A stretch of 64,000 nt of DNA from Centroberyx gerrardi. Lineage: Eukaryota > Chordata > Actinopteri > Beryciformes > Berycidae. The DNA is taken from positions 20,604,840-20,668,839 of the forward strand of contig NC_136003.1 in the NCBI RefSeq assembly GCF_048128805.1. The letters are read 5' to 3'. Positions 1 to 13,186 of this stretch are shown piece after piece. The position numbers were made by a program, and so were the translations under genes. Under the pieces are notes generated by a model. That model was given only the letters and a program-made list of their open reading frames with translations, was not told the DNA's origin and ran no database searches. Each line of letters starts with the position of its first letter. Positions within the stretch are counted from its first letter, which is position 1.

Positions 1-1740
1 ATGTAATGTGGGATGTTACAAGCCTCAGTATGAAAGCATATATTTATTCATGAGACATTGTGCAGATCCCTCAGATTCTCTGACTCCATTACTTTGACTT
101 AAATGGCCTTCCATAGAGCCTTGGTCTTATAAAAACCATTCCTGTGAATTAATGTGAACTATCAAGAGCCTTGGGTTTCAGGTACATGTGGACCTGGTGT
201 TGTGAATGTCCAAGTTAAATTTCTTAAATTGCAGACATCAGAAACTATTTACTGCTGCCTGCTTTCCATCTGCTGTAAACAGTAAATTGGACCATAATGG
301 TGAGAGCATACTTGGCTCCCTCCCTTTCTTCACTGTCTATCCGTAACAGCTGAGGACAGAGCAACACAATGCCACTTTACAGAGCATTACAGCAGCACAG
401 TAACAATGGACAACAGTGTTGCAAGTGCCAGGTAGTGACTCATATATATGACCTAAGTATATGGCCTATATCAATGTTGGTAGTAGAGTAATGCCATGAA
501 TACAGTCAGGCAGTTTGTGATGTTTCATTGTATAATTGTAATGAGGAATATATAGAGCAAGACAAGTACACTGTTTAGGTGATAAATAAGCAGCGCAGCA
601 GTTTTAAATCGCTTTAAACAGGGTTAATGTACTAACGATATACCATGAGCCTAATAGCAATTCATCAAACAGATTATTATTTCTTGTATGCAGGTGTAAC
701 AATGAAAATATTGCATACTGATGCATAATACTGATGCATACTGAAATCTTTCACAACAAAGCTATCTTCAGCAACGAATAGGAAGTTATTATTTGTGTGA
801 TACCTTATTGATTCCCACAGGTAAAGTCTCTTTTCTCTTCACCCTGCTGCCATGCTGGACCCTATGGGAGTCACAAGACATTTTAAAGGTGGGAAACCAA
901 AGTGATTTACTGATTTCAAACTGCACAGCTCACCAAAGCTGGCAATTAAGGAACATTTCTGGTAAGAATTCAGGGGATATTTTTTCCTCCAGTCAAAAAG
1001 AAACTTTATCAGGTGGAAATATACAAACATATATACAAAAAAATATTAGGTGATGACTTTTGATTTTGCCGCCTAATATTTGACATAAATTACCTAATAC
1101 ATTGAAGATTTAGAGAGTAGCCGATATCAAAAAGCCTCTGTACATTGCAAACTATAATGTTTGAGAGGTAGCATTTGAAACTGGGTGGCTATACCTACAG
1201 GGAAAGTTAAAAATCAATCTGAGAAAACTCGCAATTTAAGATTTCAAAAGACAAGGTGGCATGAAAGGTTACTTTCATTAAACTATGGACATTTGGCTAT
1301 AGAAGCAAATGATCAGACATTAAAAAAGAAGAAACAAATCATCAGAATTGTCATTTAGAACAGTGGTTGCCAAAGTATGATCAGGAACTAAACGGTTTAA
1401 CGGTCCCAGGAGGTCCCTCACAAGATGAAGAATAGTTTTCATCTATTCTGTAGAAATGTACACATTGACAGAATATACCAACAGACTATTCTGATCACAG
1501 ATTTCACTTCTCGCTCTTATCCCACCTACAATTATGGAATTCTGGAATAAATCTGATTTAAGAACAAAACCCTCTCTGATAAAGTCCCATTCGCTGAGAT
1601 AAACCTTTGGCACAACTGAGGGTCCATCCATGGCTTAGAGGTTTGGGCAGCCATGATTTGGTGCCCGTCTTAAACTCTTTAATGATCACTGCCAACAAGT
1701 CACTTCTCAGTCAGGTTGTCAGTACCTCATCATTCGCTAG
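1..1740. other. Upstream intergenic DNA, no gene seen
   Basis: I see no coding exon here on either strand. The open frames are short and match no family I recognise. In human, ARL16 is divergent just upstream of HGS, but I could not find ARL16-like GTP-binding motifs on the minus strand of this stretch. A degenerate repeat-like phrase lies near 1361-1430. Confidence 0.5.
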
Positions 1741-1781
1741 AGGGGGCCAAACCGCTGTAACTCTGTCTGGCTGTTTCCACA

Positions 1782-1790
1782 GCGGAAGTG
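1782..1790 (+). promoter_or_regulatory. ETS/GABP-type site in the hgs promoter region
   Basis: The sequence gcggaagtg matches the GGAA-centred ETS (GABP-like) consensus common in TATA-less housekeeping promoters. It lies about 140 bp upstream of the hgs start codon. A second ggaag follows at about 1796. The motif is seen directly; its function is inferred from position. Confidence 0.4.
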
Positions 1791-1931
1791 GGAAGCAGGA
1801 AGAGCTGTACAGCTGTGGCTCTGAGGCTAGGTGGCTAACGGAGATATCGAGCTAACCTCAGCGGTGAAAATAACAGGCTCGGTTGGCCAAATAACACGCC
1901 TCGTCAGCTAGTTGGACACTTTGAATCTAAT

Positions 1932-4900
1932 ATGGGGAAAGGTGGAGGTACATTTGAGAGGCTTCTGGGTAAGATACAAGTATATTCGACGGCTTAATAG
2001 TTTATTCGTTATCGGTCAAAGTGCGATGTTTTTCAACGTATTGTTTTGACAGACGCTTGGGCTGTGGCTCTCAGGCCAGCTAATTTTAGCATGCTAGCCT
2101 GTTTGCTACCTTTGTTTGGAGGCCCAAGTTAGCTATCTCAATTTATAAAACGGATTGAGTAGCGAATACAGGATTGTTTGCCCTTGTTTTTATGTCTTTA
2201 TCCTTATGTTATCGTTGTGGTATTAGGTGTAGCCAGTATAAACTTGCCTTAAAACTCTGTTGTTCTAGCTGGGTAGACAGTGAGTTTACGTTAGTTCACA
2301 CCAACAGTGTCACTATGACATGGTTGTGTTATCCAAGAAAACCAGGCAGCTGAGGACAACGTTGTTATTTACTAGCAAGACACTTAGTTTGAAGCGCTGT
2401 GTTTTGTTTTATTTTTAGCCGGCTTCCTAAAACTGGCTAAATAACTATTTACATGTTGATTAACTACACGACGGATCTGGTAATTCCTGATGTTATCTGC
2501 ATACATTCGTGTAAGATCAGCGTACACTGGGCAGTAAATCTTTGACAAAGTTGTAGTTAGCAAAGCTAAGTGGCTAGCTAACCCTAGTCAATAATAAACA
2601 TCATCCCATAAGCGTCTCTCCTCTCAACCAGAAAAAAATCGAGTAGTAATCGAAACTGTGTCCTCCACTGGGCCTAGGTGGTTTCTTAAATGACTCAATT
2701 ACTAAAAATGATTTTAGTTCAAACTACTGTCTGCATATTTACAAAGAACCTGGATCCACTTAAATCATTTCTCAGTCATAGCGAGAACTGTCTGTTGTTA
2801 TGACATAGTAAAAATAAAATTATTAGTGTGAGGGAAAGTGATTGTCTTAGTTTTTATGAGAAATCAAAAGAACCCTGGCCTACACTAAGAGAAAGACACA
2901 GACCTAAGCTAAATATACATTAGGCCCGGGCCAACATGCTTTTCATAAAGCTAGTCACACAAGTCTAGGCCTATAATTAGACCAGGAGGTAGGATATCTA
3001 TTGTGCTGTAGTAGCTTTCAGTAGATATTGGATGGATGTTGTTATAGACTTAAGCTTTAAGATGCTGTTTTCCCTCAACTACTGCAGATAAAGCCACCAG
3101 TCAGCTGCTGCTGGAAACAGACTGGGAATCCATTCTGCAGATCTGTGATCTCATTCGACAAGGAGACACACAGTGAGTGATCCTGCCCACTTCTCTACAT
3201 CCATGTCCCTAGCTGTTGAGCTTGAAAATAACTCTAAACATTTAAACATTTTTTGTAAGTAAGAACATCTAGGCCTACATCCCACTGAATGTATCACCCG
3301 GACTCTCTCAGACCAATGTTTCTTTTTGTCCTTGCAGAGCTAAATATGCAATTGGTGCCATTAAGAAGAAGTTGAATGACAAAAATCCACATGTGGCCCT
3401 CTATGCACTTGAGGTAGGATATACAGTGGAAAATGAGCAGACAAGTCATCACTCAGCTCTTATAAAAATCACTGAACCTTATTAGTAACCGGATACCTAC
3501 ATACATTTGATGATCTGTTTATTTTTCTGTTGATTTGTTTCTGCTCCAAAAATGCGCTATTTTGTCACAATGCCATTAACCTCTTATTGGGAGCAGGCTA
3601 CTATCAGCCTGTACAATGTATATCATGATAGGTGTAATAGAAACTAATGTGCCATCACCCTCCAGGTCCTGGAGTCAGTAGTGAAGAACTGTGGCCAGAC
3701 CGTCCATGATGAGGTGGCCAGTAAACAAACCATGGAGGAACTGAAGGATCTACTTAAGGTGACCTTCGTTTTGTTCGTCTCTGTACCATCCACTCCCTAC
3801 TCCCTTCAACATCCGATGATAATAATAATAATAATAATAAATAATAACTTTATTTATATAGCACTTATTTAGCACTTATCAAAACAGAGTTACAATGTGC
3901 TTCACAGCAGTAAAAGAAAAGTAATAATAGTAAGAGGAAGGATACAAGACAAAGAAATAAAAATACATAATACAAATGCATTCCCACAAAAACAGAGCAG
4001 ATCTAAAAAAGGAGTGTATAGAAGTACATAAGTGTATATAAACTGTAATGTCCTCATCCCATTCAGTTCCCAAGTTTAGTTGCTATAATCCGGTTCTTCC
4101 AAAGTCCCAACCACAAATTTGCATAGGTTTTGACCAGTGGTAAAGTCACCAGTGTCCTTTCATTACAGACATTCAGCTAATAGCATTCCCCGCCGATTGG
4201 ATACAATATTTGCAACCTCTGACACGTAGACATCAGCTTCCTTGAGAACGCTGTGTTCTATTACTGTTGTCCGTGTCGTATGCATTTTGATTTGTATGAC
4301 CGCATTTTGGCTGCAAACCTCATCACCTTTCCTGCTCTCTCTCTCTCTTGACTCAATAATGACTTACTGCTGCTGTCAGGCAGCTGGCTGCATTACAGTA
4401 TGACCTAGCAATATTTGATTGGATCTTCACTTCATCATGTGACACAGGCTCATGCAGCTGTTGCTGGTTCTGACTTCCTGGTGATGTCATTGCCTTGTCA
4501 CATGCTGTTTTTTCTTTTGGTCAGAGCAGAGCAAGGGACTTCCCACCTCAGTTCTTCTCACTAAAACAAATGCTGTATGATTCTGCCATTTCAGCCTCAT
4601 GTTGGGTCAGAAATGTACACATAAAAGAAGGACTTGACCATTTAGGTGCAAAGATACACAGTGTATTCATTGTGGTGTACTCGATTACCCCCAGAAGCAG
4701 ACGGAGCCAAATGTCAGAAATAAGATCTTGTACCTGATCCAAGCCTGGGCCCACGCCTTCCGCAATGAGCCCAAGTACAAGGTGGTCCAAGACACGTACC
4801 AGATCATGAAGGTGGAAGGTAAGAGGATTTTGGAAAAAGATACAGAATTATGTTCATTTTTTTGTTCTTTCCATTCACGAATGAAGTAACAGTCTATTGT

Positions 4901-7900
4901 TTACTGTCAAGCTAGCCTGTACTGAAAATCTAGGGGTTTTTGAAGGGATAATGACCCAGTTACACATTTCCTGGCCCTGTTTGTCCCAAGTGTTGATTTA
5001 AGGCAACCAAATCAAGACTTTGAATAATGAAATCAGCTTATTCACAGAAAATATTCAAATTCCAACATGGAGATCCTAGACATGTCACTGTGCATTGTGG
5101 AAATGGCGTGTAAATCAAAAAACACATACTGTAAACCTGTGCTTTATGTTACACAATCATTACACATCATTACATATTACCTACTGTTCATTAATTGTTT
5201 CACTACTAGCGTATTTTCAATGGCTGCTTTTTCCTTTTCTTTCCTCACAGGTCATGTGTTTCCGGAGTTTAAGGAGAGTGATGCAATGTTTGCAGCTGAG
5301 AGAGTGAGTTTTTTTTTCTTGCATCACTGAAGTTGGGTTAGGTTTATTAATTGGGTAATGTCTATAGTGAGATATGTCATTTCTCTGTGCCTTATCCAGG
5401 CTCCGGACTGGGTTGATGCTGAGGAGTGCCACCGGTGCAGAGTTCAGTTTGGTGTTATGACAAGAAAGGTAGGCTGGGCTTTCCTGAAACTGGGCCGCTA
5501 GGAGACAATTTATGGTTTCCTTTATTGAGTAACACAGTTTATGGGTTGTCTGTCTGTTCTAGTGCATGTGTACTTGACCACGTTTTCTTTTCTTTGCTTT
5601 TCCAGCACCATTGCCGAGCCTGTGGCCAGATTTTCTGTGGCAAATGCTCGTCTAAGTACTCCACCATCCCGAAGTTTGGCATTGAGAAGGAAGTGCGTGT
5701 CTGCGAGCCCTGCTTTGAGCTCCTAAACAAGTGAGTGCCCAGACCTGAAAATGGAACAGCCAGAACTAGCTTGAATTCCAGTCTGTAAGTGTAAAAGTAT
5801 GTTAGTTTTGGATAGTACATCTGTTCCTGCAACGTGAGCTAGACGTCTACTCTCATATGCCTCAGTATTATATTCCTGGGAATGTAATTATACTCTCGCT
5901 TGTCACTTAAATACTTCACCCTGCTCAAAACTGTTATGTCGAGCCTCAGTATGCATTGGTTTTAGGCTGTTAGCTTCTATGCTTGATGACTGTAAGCATC
6001 CATCACTGTTTGCGTTAGAGCTAATGATTTCATGCATTGCCTTGTCAAAACGTATGTCACTCTGTGCCTGATGATGTTTGCATTGCTCACCCTTATTCAT
6101 GCTTTGTACCTGAATTTGTATGGATGCATTGCTTGTTTTTTTGTAGCGTTATTGATGTACAGCTTTTGCTCCTCTGCTGATTCACCAGATTGTTTGTCCT
6201 CCCTGATCCCTTTTCCTCACCAGCCACCCCTCCCTCTCTCCTCCACCTAGGAAAGCAGAAGGGAAAGCCCCATCCGCAGGCCCTGCTGAGCTGCCTCCAG
6301 AGTACCTGACCAGCCCTCTGTCCCAGCAGTCTCAGGTAGTGGTCCACGAATCAGTAAGCAGAACTATGGCTACTCACTTTTATGTACTTAGACCCACTGT
6401 CATATGAAATGTTGTGATATTTGTGGTTGTAAATAATAATCTTCAGTTATAGCCAAATGTAGTATATGGCCTAGTTGACGGTCATATTACTCGACCACTG
6501 TTAGCATATTAGTACTAGTATATATATATATGTATTAATTTTGTCATTTTGAAAAGTAGTAATTTTGAAACTGAAAAGGTGTAGGAACCGTGCTATTGGT
6601 AACCATTTTTGATGCAGGTTGATTGTGAATTGTTAAGGCTCATGGATGAAAGAAATGTGTTGAGGAATGCCGTCTGCTCTTTAGATTCCTCATTAGGAAA
6701 ACACACTTGATTGTGTGTGCTTTCATGATCCTGTTGGCTTCACCCTGTTCTATATTGGAAGATCATTTGTATCCTTCACCACTGCCCTGCTTACCCATCC
6801 GTGCGGGTTTTCCCACTGTGGTCCCCTTTCCCTCCCTGGATCTCACCATTGCGCCCCTGTCCCACCAGATGCCCCCGAAAAGAGATGAGGCTGCGCTGCA
6901 GGAGGAGGAGGAGCTACAGCTGGCCATTGCCCTGTCCCAAAGCGAGGCTGAGGAGAAGGAGAGGATGGTGGGTTGCACAGCTGAAAATTATCTTTGTGTT
7001 TTTACAACTTATGTATATGGAGAAACTGATGCATGGGTGTGTGTGTATTTACAGAGGCAGAAGAACTCGTACTCTGTGTATCCCAAAGCTGAGCCGACCC
7101 CAGTGACTTCCTCAGCACCACCAGTCAGCACCCTCTACTCTTCCCCCGTGGTAAGACCTCTCATGGTCCCGTTCCCTCTGGAGAACTAAATTAATTACAC
7201 GGCCAGACCTGTGTGTTTTCCGTAATTCAAAGGTTATGTCATTATTTAGCAGTTAATTGAAATATGTTGTTTTATTATTGAGCAATATGTACTGTATGCT
7301 CTCCCCAGAACTCTTCTGCTCCATCAGCTGAAGATGTGGACCCAGAGGTACATACCATGCTCTTCTTAAATGTCTGCATTATTGTAGTCTAATGGAAATG
7401 CTACAGCATACTAATATGAATGTGTTACCTCATTCCAGCTGGCCCGTTACCTGAACAGAACATACTGGGAGAAGAAACAGGAAGAGGCTCGCAAGAGTCC
7501 CACCCCTTCTGCCCCTGCCCCTGTGCCATTGGCTGAGCCCCTGCCGCCAATCAGTCAGCCAGTGGAAACTCATGTCCCTGTCCAGCCAGTCAACATAGTG
7601 GAGGTATGTTGAATCTATGCACTAAAGGCACAAAGATGGTATTTTGTATAGCTGAACTGGAGTGGGCAAACAACAAATGACACTCCACACTTTGCTTCCC
7701 TCTTGTCCCCCCCTTCCAGCAGCAGTACCAGAACGGGGAGTCAGAGGAGAACCATGAGCAGTTCCTGAAGGCTCTGCAGAACGCTGTCACCACCTTCCTC
7801 AACCGCATGAAGAGCAACCACATGCGTGGGCGCAGCATCACCAACGACAGTGCCGTGCTCTCCCTCTTCCAGTCCATCAACAACATGCATCCACAGCTGC

Positions 7901-9987
7901 TGGACATCCTCAACCAGCTGGATGAGAAGAGATGTGAGTGTTAGCTGTGTGTGTTTGTTTACTCACGCATGTCTGTCTCCCTGTGTGTCCAGTCTCTGAA
8001 CTGTCATGCCCTATGTGTTGTTGGCAGTGTACTATGAGGGGCTGCAGGACAAGCTGGCTCAGGTGCGCGATGCTCGGGCGGCCCTCAACGCCCTTCGGGA
8101 CGAGCACAGAGAGAAGCTGCGCCGTGCCGCAGAAGAAGCGGAGAGACAGAGGCAGATCCAGCTGGCACAAAAACTGGAGATCATGAGGCAGAAGAAACAG
8201 GTAGTGACACAAAGCCCTCCAATGAGAATGCAGATATTGATACATTGTGTGTTGCCAGAGTGACTGACAGAGTGTTTGTTTTGTGTTTTGTATTTCAGGA
8301 GTACTTGGAGATGCAAAGGCAGCTGGCCATTCAGCGCCTCCAGGAGCAGGAGAAGGAGAGGCAGATGCGTCTGGAGCAGCAGAAACACACAATCCAGATG
8401 AGGGCCCAAATGCCTGCTTTCCCTCTGCCCTACGCCCAGGTACACACTGAATACTTTCTCCTGCCACTCTCATCATTCTGCTAATCGGACCAGCTGCAGT
8501 GCTTCTGCATGTTCCACCATCAGCTGTCAGTCTAGCTGATTTCACTGAATTGCACACCTTTAATCAGAGCGAGGAACTTCTCAGTTAAATCACCTGGTGT
8601 AGTGAATGGTTGGAATGAAAACCTGCAGACTCTTGGGCCTCAATGGCACATGGTTGAGAACCATTGATCTACAGCATTAAATTGAGAGCGTTGGGATTCC
8701 AATCAGCAATTTAGAATGGAGTCTTTTCTAATCAACGCTTGATAATGTATTTGCTGTATGTGCTGTGGTGCAGATGCAGTCCTTGCCTCCCAACGTGTCA
8801 GGAGGGGTGGTGTACCAGCCTGGTGCTCCACCCACCTACCCAGGCACCTTCAGCCCTGCTGGCTCCGTGGAGGGCTCGCCTATGCACAACGTCTATATGA
8901 ACCCGCCGGGGCAGACTGCACCTGGGCAGTACCAAGCCATGCCCGCCACAGGTGAGGAGGCCAACAAGGGAGTAAATGGGAAGATAAACTGGAAAGTTGG
9001 ACAGAAAGTTTGAAATACTCATAATTGCCTCAGAGCTGGAAAACATACTGTTATTTGTATATATTATATTCAGTCATGAAACCACACATTTGACCTAATA
9101 ATGGGATATTTTCATTCATGTGTCTTCCCATGTGTGACTGTTTGTCCTTCTGTTTGTCCTTCCTTCCTCTAGATCCCAATATGGTTAATGCGTACATGTA
9201 CCAGGCTGCAGGCACCAATGGGCAGCCTCCCCCTCCCGGCCAGGCCCCTCCCACCACTAGTCCAGCCTACTCCAACTACCAGCCCACGCCCACACAGGGC
9301 TACCAGGTACGATCGGCTGGCCATGCAGCCCACTGTCACTTTCTGTTCACTACTTGTGTCTGTAGGTAGTATTAAAATGATGAAGGAAAGCAATATCCAA
9401 ATTCCTTTTGTGTTTATTCTGTGCAGAATGTGGTCTCCCAGGCCCCCCAGAGTATGCCCCCCATGTCCCAGGCAGCCCCCACCAACGGTATGGGCTACAT
9501 GGGCTACCAGCCATACAGCATGCAGAACATGATGTCAGCATTGCCAGGACAGGACCCCAATATGCCCCCTCAACAGCCCTACATGCCAGGCCAGCAGCCC
9601 ATGTACCAGCAGGTCAGTCACTTACTCTCTTTTTCTCCCCTTTTCCAGTAATAGGCAGTAAGAAAGCCTTTTTAAAGTAGGATTCTAATGAGGACCTTCT
9701 TTTACTTTAAGCCATATTCACAATGAAAGGTGCAATGTTAAAACAGCTAAGCTGTCTGCTAGACTGATCAATGAAGTTCCACTTACTTTCATCATTACTA
9801 TCCTTATCTTTGCCTTCCACAGCATGCAGGTTATTCTCATCTCGATCCTCACTAATCTTCCTGTTTTTACCTGTGCATTCCTCTGCGGCAGATGGCTCCC
9901 CCTGGTGGCCCGCAGCAGCAGGCTCAGCAGCAGCCCCCTCAGGCCGTCCCGGGCAGCGCAGAGGCACAGCTCATCTCCTTCGACTGA
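1932..9987 (+). CDS. hgs: Hrs, ESCRT-0 subunit (hepatocyte growth factor-regulated tyrosine kinase substrate)
   Basis: Hrs binds PI3P on early endosomes and ubiquitinated cargo, then hands cargo to ESCRT-I for multivesicular-body sorting. Twenty coding exons with consistent phases: 1932-1968, 3088-3172, 3338-3413, 3666-3758, 4695-4818, 5251-5303, 5400-5468, 5606-5730, 6251-6335, 6869-6967, 7055-7150, 7309-7347, 7439-7603, 7720-7933, 8028-8200, 8299-8439, 8774-8951, 9173-9306, 9427-9612, 9892-9987. They sum to 2268 nt, 755 aa (human about 777). Domains in order: VHS (about 1-145); FYVE zinc finger (about 157-220) with WVDAEEC, RKHHCRACG and RVC motifs; ubiquitin-interacting motif (about 256-275, EEEELQLAIALSQSE); paired tyrosines 331 and 336 in ARYLNRTYW; PSAP at 350-353 for TSG101 binding; helical/coiled-coil core (about 383-558); Pro/Gln/Tyr-rich tail ending in the clathrin-box LISFD. 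All introns are GT-AG. The start MGKGGGTFERLL matches the family. Confidence 0.97.
3818..4060. repeat. Dispersed teleost repeat in hgs intron 4
   Basis: An (AAT)n run at 3818-3846 leads into a phrase of the type 'aactttatttatatagcac...aaaacagagttacaatgtgcttcacag'. I recognise this as a very common fish interspersed repeat tail. The family assignment is from memory of fish genomes and was not checked. Confidence 0.6.
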
Positions 9988-10323
9988 ACGCTCGCACGCT
10001 GCAGGGTCTTAACACACTACACCCTCTTCCTTTCTCCTCCTCTGGTCTCTCCCCCTCTCTCCCTCCCTGGACTCTTGAGGATCCCCTCTGGAAACACACA
10101 TGCTTCCCACCCTCCTCCTCGCTGTGATGTTGTGGCAATGTGAAAATATTGTGATGATGTTGCAGAACTGTTGCCCTCCTTGCCAGCCCCTTTTTTCCCA
10201 CCGAAGGAGAGCATGTGAATGGGGAATTAGGCGGGCGAGGGAGGGCACCATAACCCAAACCCTTTCAACTCTCTTCCTCCCTCTTTCCATCTTGGTCCTC
10301 TGATATGTATGTAGTATTTCCTT

Positions 10324-10329
10324 ATTAAA
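10324..10329 (+). terminator. Proximal poly(A) signal of hgs (ATTAAA)
   Basis: ATTAAA lies 337 nt after the hgs stop codon, with GT-containing sequence (tccgtggtat) about 25-35 nt downstream. This would give a 3' UTR of about 0.35 kb, C/T-rich in its first 100 nt. Confidence 0.55.
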
Positions 10330-11451
10330 CAAATTACTGAAGCTCAAAAAACATAGTCCGTGGTATTAGAGTTAAAAATGAGTCAGAAAATATGATACGA
10401 ATTGAGGAGAAAAAAAAAGACAAGACGTAACCATCCTTTGTCTCATATTTTTCTAAAGCAAAATTTGCATGTGTTTAAATTGTAATTATTTTCTGGAATG
10501 GAAGTGAGTATTGCGACTCATCCTGAGACTTTTGGCGGTGATTGAGCGACATCTGTATGTGCTTTGTGTAAGAGACTGTGGGTGTGTGGATAAAGAGTGA
10601 CGTCTGGGGAGAGGAGGCACAGTCAAAACGGCTGACATAGAACGCATTAACCCACATCTCCATCAGGTTCACAATTTGACATTCCAATTGTAGTTCTCTA
10701 TTCCGCCCCCTCACACACACACACACACACTGACACATACGCAAAGTAGGGTCATTCGCTTTTGGCATTTCTTTGTTGTGCACTGCTTGGAATATTGGGT
10801 GTCTCTATGTAGGTTTTGAGCTGATAAAATGGGTGGCAGGGATTGTACATTTTGGGAGGGTTGTTACAAAAGTAGCTGGACGGTCATTTAATCCTCACTA
10901 AATATACTTAAATAGGATATAGATTATTGAAGTAAAACAACTAGTGACAGTATACAGATACTAAAGCCACAATCCACTACACCCAGCAACTCTAATGGCA
11001 TCCTGCGTCTCTTTATTGAAATGACTTGCGTCGCCTAAAATAAAGTACTTTGTCATGACAAGACATAAATCAACTGATAGCAAGTGTAGGGCCTTTACCT
11101 AAAATTACCTGCAGGTGCCCAGTCCTCAGTGCATTTGGCTGTTACTGTGCCATAGATGAGGTTCTCTACAGAGTAAGTACAGGTGGATGCTCTTTCCGAA
11201 AGTGTGCCGGACTCTCTTTAGAAACGTGAAAATGCTTGGCAGAACGAACATGATGTGCCGCATGTTATGTAACATACACCCAATCAGTGACATCTGTAAC
11301 CCTTAAATTGCCATCTGTGATGTTCTTTATTCCATCATACTGATCTGTCTGACTTTAAAGTAATTTTAAGATTATATTTAATAAATATCTGGTTCTTATT
11401 GTCCACTTGCTTAATCCTGTTTTGTTTTTTTCCCCCATACCCTTCCTTGTA

Positions 11452-11457
11452 AATAAA
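11452..11457 (+). terminator. Possible distal hgs poly(A) signal (AATAAA)
   Basis: A canonical AATAAA, embedded in ttgtaaataaag, follows a T-rich stretch and is followed by gaggtgtacgg. TGTAAATA also matches the Pumilio-binding consensus. If used, the hgs 3' UTR would be about 1.5 kb and would end about 25 nt before the opposed mettl26 signal. Confidence 0.4.
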
Positions 11458-11481
11458 GAGGTGTACGGTATAATTACAACC

Positions 11482-11487
11482 TTTATT
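11482..11487 (-). terminator. Poly(A) signal of mettl26 (AATAAA on minus strand)
   Basis: AATAAA read on the minus strand lies about 250 nt past the mettl26 stop codon, a normal 3' UTR length. It faces the + strand AATAAA at 11452. Confidence 0.55.
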
Positions 11488-11734
11488 CATGTGACTACAG
11501 TGTTTTTACATCATCAGTTTACATTTATACATGTTTCTATATGAATATAAGGCCAGAACAATACGTTTTAACATTTAACTTACAATTGGGTATTAGACAA
11601 AAATATCACAATGAACCACAATATGTATTTAAATATCCAAAGTCCCTGCCAAGACGCTACACTCAGTTTGCCCTTGCACTTTGTACAGTAGAATATTACG
11701 TGTTTTATTAACTCCCATTGACTCTTTGGCTTCT

Positions 11735-13186
11735 TTAAAGTTTTCTGAAGATGAGGCATTTGTTGTATTCTTCCATCTCAATCTGGAAATGAAACAGTGT
11801 TGAATTAAACTAAGGTATATTGTAACTATTAAGCTACAAAACCCACCAAACTCCGGCTGAGTGACTCACCATCCTCTCCATACGCATCCCATTCCCATAG
11901 GCCAGCTGCCTCAGCACATCTATGTCTGGAAGGCCCCACTCCGGGTTCCTGTGTGATAGTGATATAGAGTTACAGAGGTGACTATGGAGACCAGACGCAT
12001 ATTGTTCTGTTGTGTATTAGTGACTGTGACTGCCACACTCACATTTTCCGTATCTCCGCATCCAGGTCTTCATTACAGCTTGGTGTAATGATGCCATTGA
12101 TGGCATACGCCTGTAAGGTATTTTGGGATGTTATTGAAGGAAGAGTATGTATCGGTTTATATAGCCTGCAGTCTCATAGTATCACACTTTCCTCTATATG
12201 ATGACTGCTATGTGTGTGTGCATTGATAAACTTGAAACTAGGTACATACCCCATATGTTAGCAAAAGGCCATTTTGTCTGAGGATCTGACCTGCTCCGCT
12301 GAAAACACCCTTGGAATATGATCAAAAAGTTCAATATTAAACACATAACACAACTTACACACAACACAACTTATATATAACACATAACAAATATTTCAGA
12401 GACAAACATTCATTGTTTTACGCTCACTGGTTTCACAAACAAACCCATGCAGCAGTATTATAGTATTTATTTACTTCAGCGTGAATTACTCACTCAGCAA
12501 TTTAACTCAGCATCCATAGTTGTATTTTCAAGATGAGCAGGTGTGTACCTCTGCTGTTGTGAAGGAGCTGTACTGCAGTAAGTTGATGGCAATAACAACA
12601 TCACAGGAGTTGCGAGGAAGGCCTGCCCATTTCTCCCAGGGCTCGCTGGCATCCAGGTGAACCGGCTGCAGCACAGTCTTTGCTTTACTTGCAACAATGT
12701 AGGCCTTGATGCTGTAAGGCAATCATACAGTGTTAACCTGACATTTTTTTCAACTTTATATAGAGTCTAATATGTATAAACCACTTGCTGGTATTACATA
12801 TTCATGTACTACTGTATAAACTGGTAAATATTCTGTCCATGAATGCATGCTTACTGTCAAATAATGGACTGAAAGAAAGAAAGCTACTGTGTGGACATTC
12901 TTTTGGCTCATTAATACATTGGTAAATGAGTCTGGGTATTGAAAACCTCTCTTCTAAAACCAGAGAAGAGGCTGCAGTGCACCCACCTGTCACGACACTC
13001 CTCCTTGATGTCTGACGGCTGCCAGGTGATGAAGGGAATCTTCCGGGAAAAGTGTATCACATGCTGCCCGGTGCCAGAGCCCAGCTCCAAGCCAAACAGC
13101 TCCCTGTGGGACTGGTCCTCCAGCACATCCTCCAGCACCGAACACAGACCGGCCCAGTTCCTCTCTGCCAGAGGAGACACCAGCAT
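11735..13186 (-). CDS. mettl26: Methyltransferase-like protein 26 (UPF0585 family)
   Basis: Predicted SAM-dependent methyltransferase-fold protein; I know of no defined substrate. Six minus-strand exons: 13186-12987, 12711-12549, 12309-12250, 12110-12043, 11948-11870, 11782-11735. They sum to 618 nt, 205 aa, close to the human length, and all use GT-AG. Exon 1 starts MLVSPLAERN and carries the motif I glycine-rich SAM loop LELGSGTGQH, followed by WQPSD. Exon 2 holds a motif IV-like NSCDVVIAINLLQYS. Later exons give GVFSGAGQILRQNG, LLLTYG, INGIITPSCNEDLDAE, NPEWGLPDIDVLRQLAYGNG and a C-terminal EYNKCLIFRKL. At the exon 3/4 junction I read TYGAYAING where relatives usually have TYGPYAING, a single-residue oddity. 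It is convergent with hgs and divergent from mrpl12, which suggests a shared promoter region. Confidence 0.93.

Noticed and set aside
1-1740. arl16 upstream of hgs as in human
   Set aside because: No GTPase motifs (GxxxxGK, NKxD) could be found in the minus strand of this stretch.
7910-8557. 215-codon frame on the minus strand
   Set aside because: It is antisense to hgs exons 14-16, whose + strand frame matches Hrs throughout.
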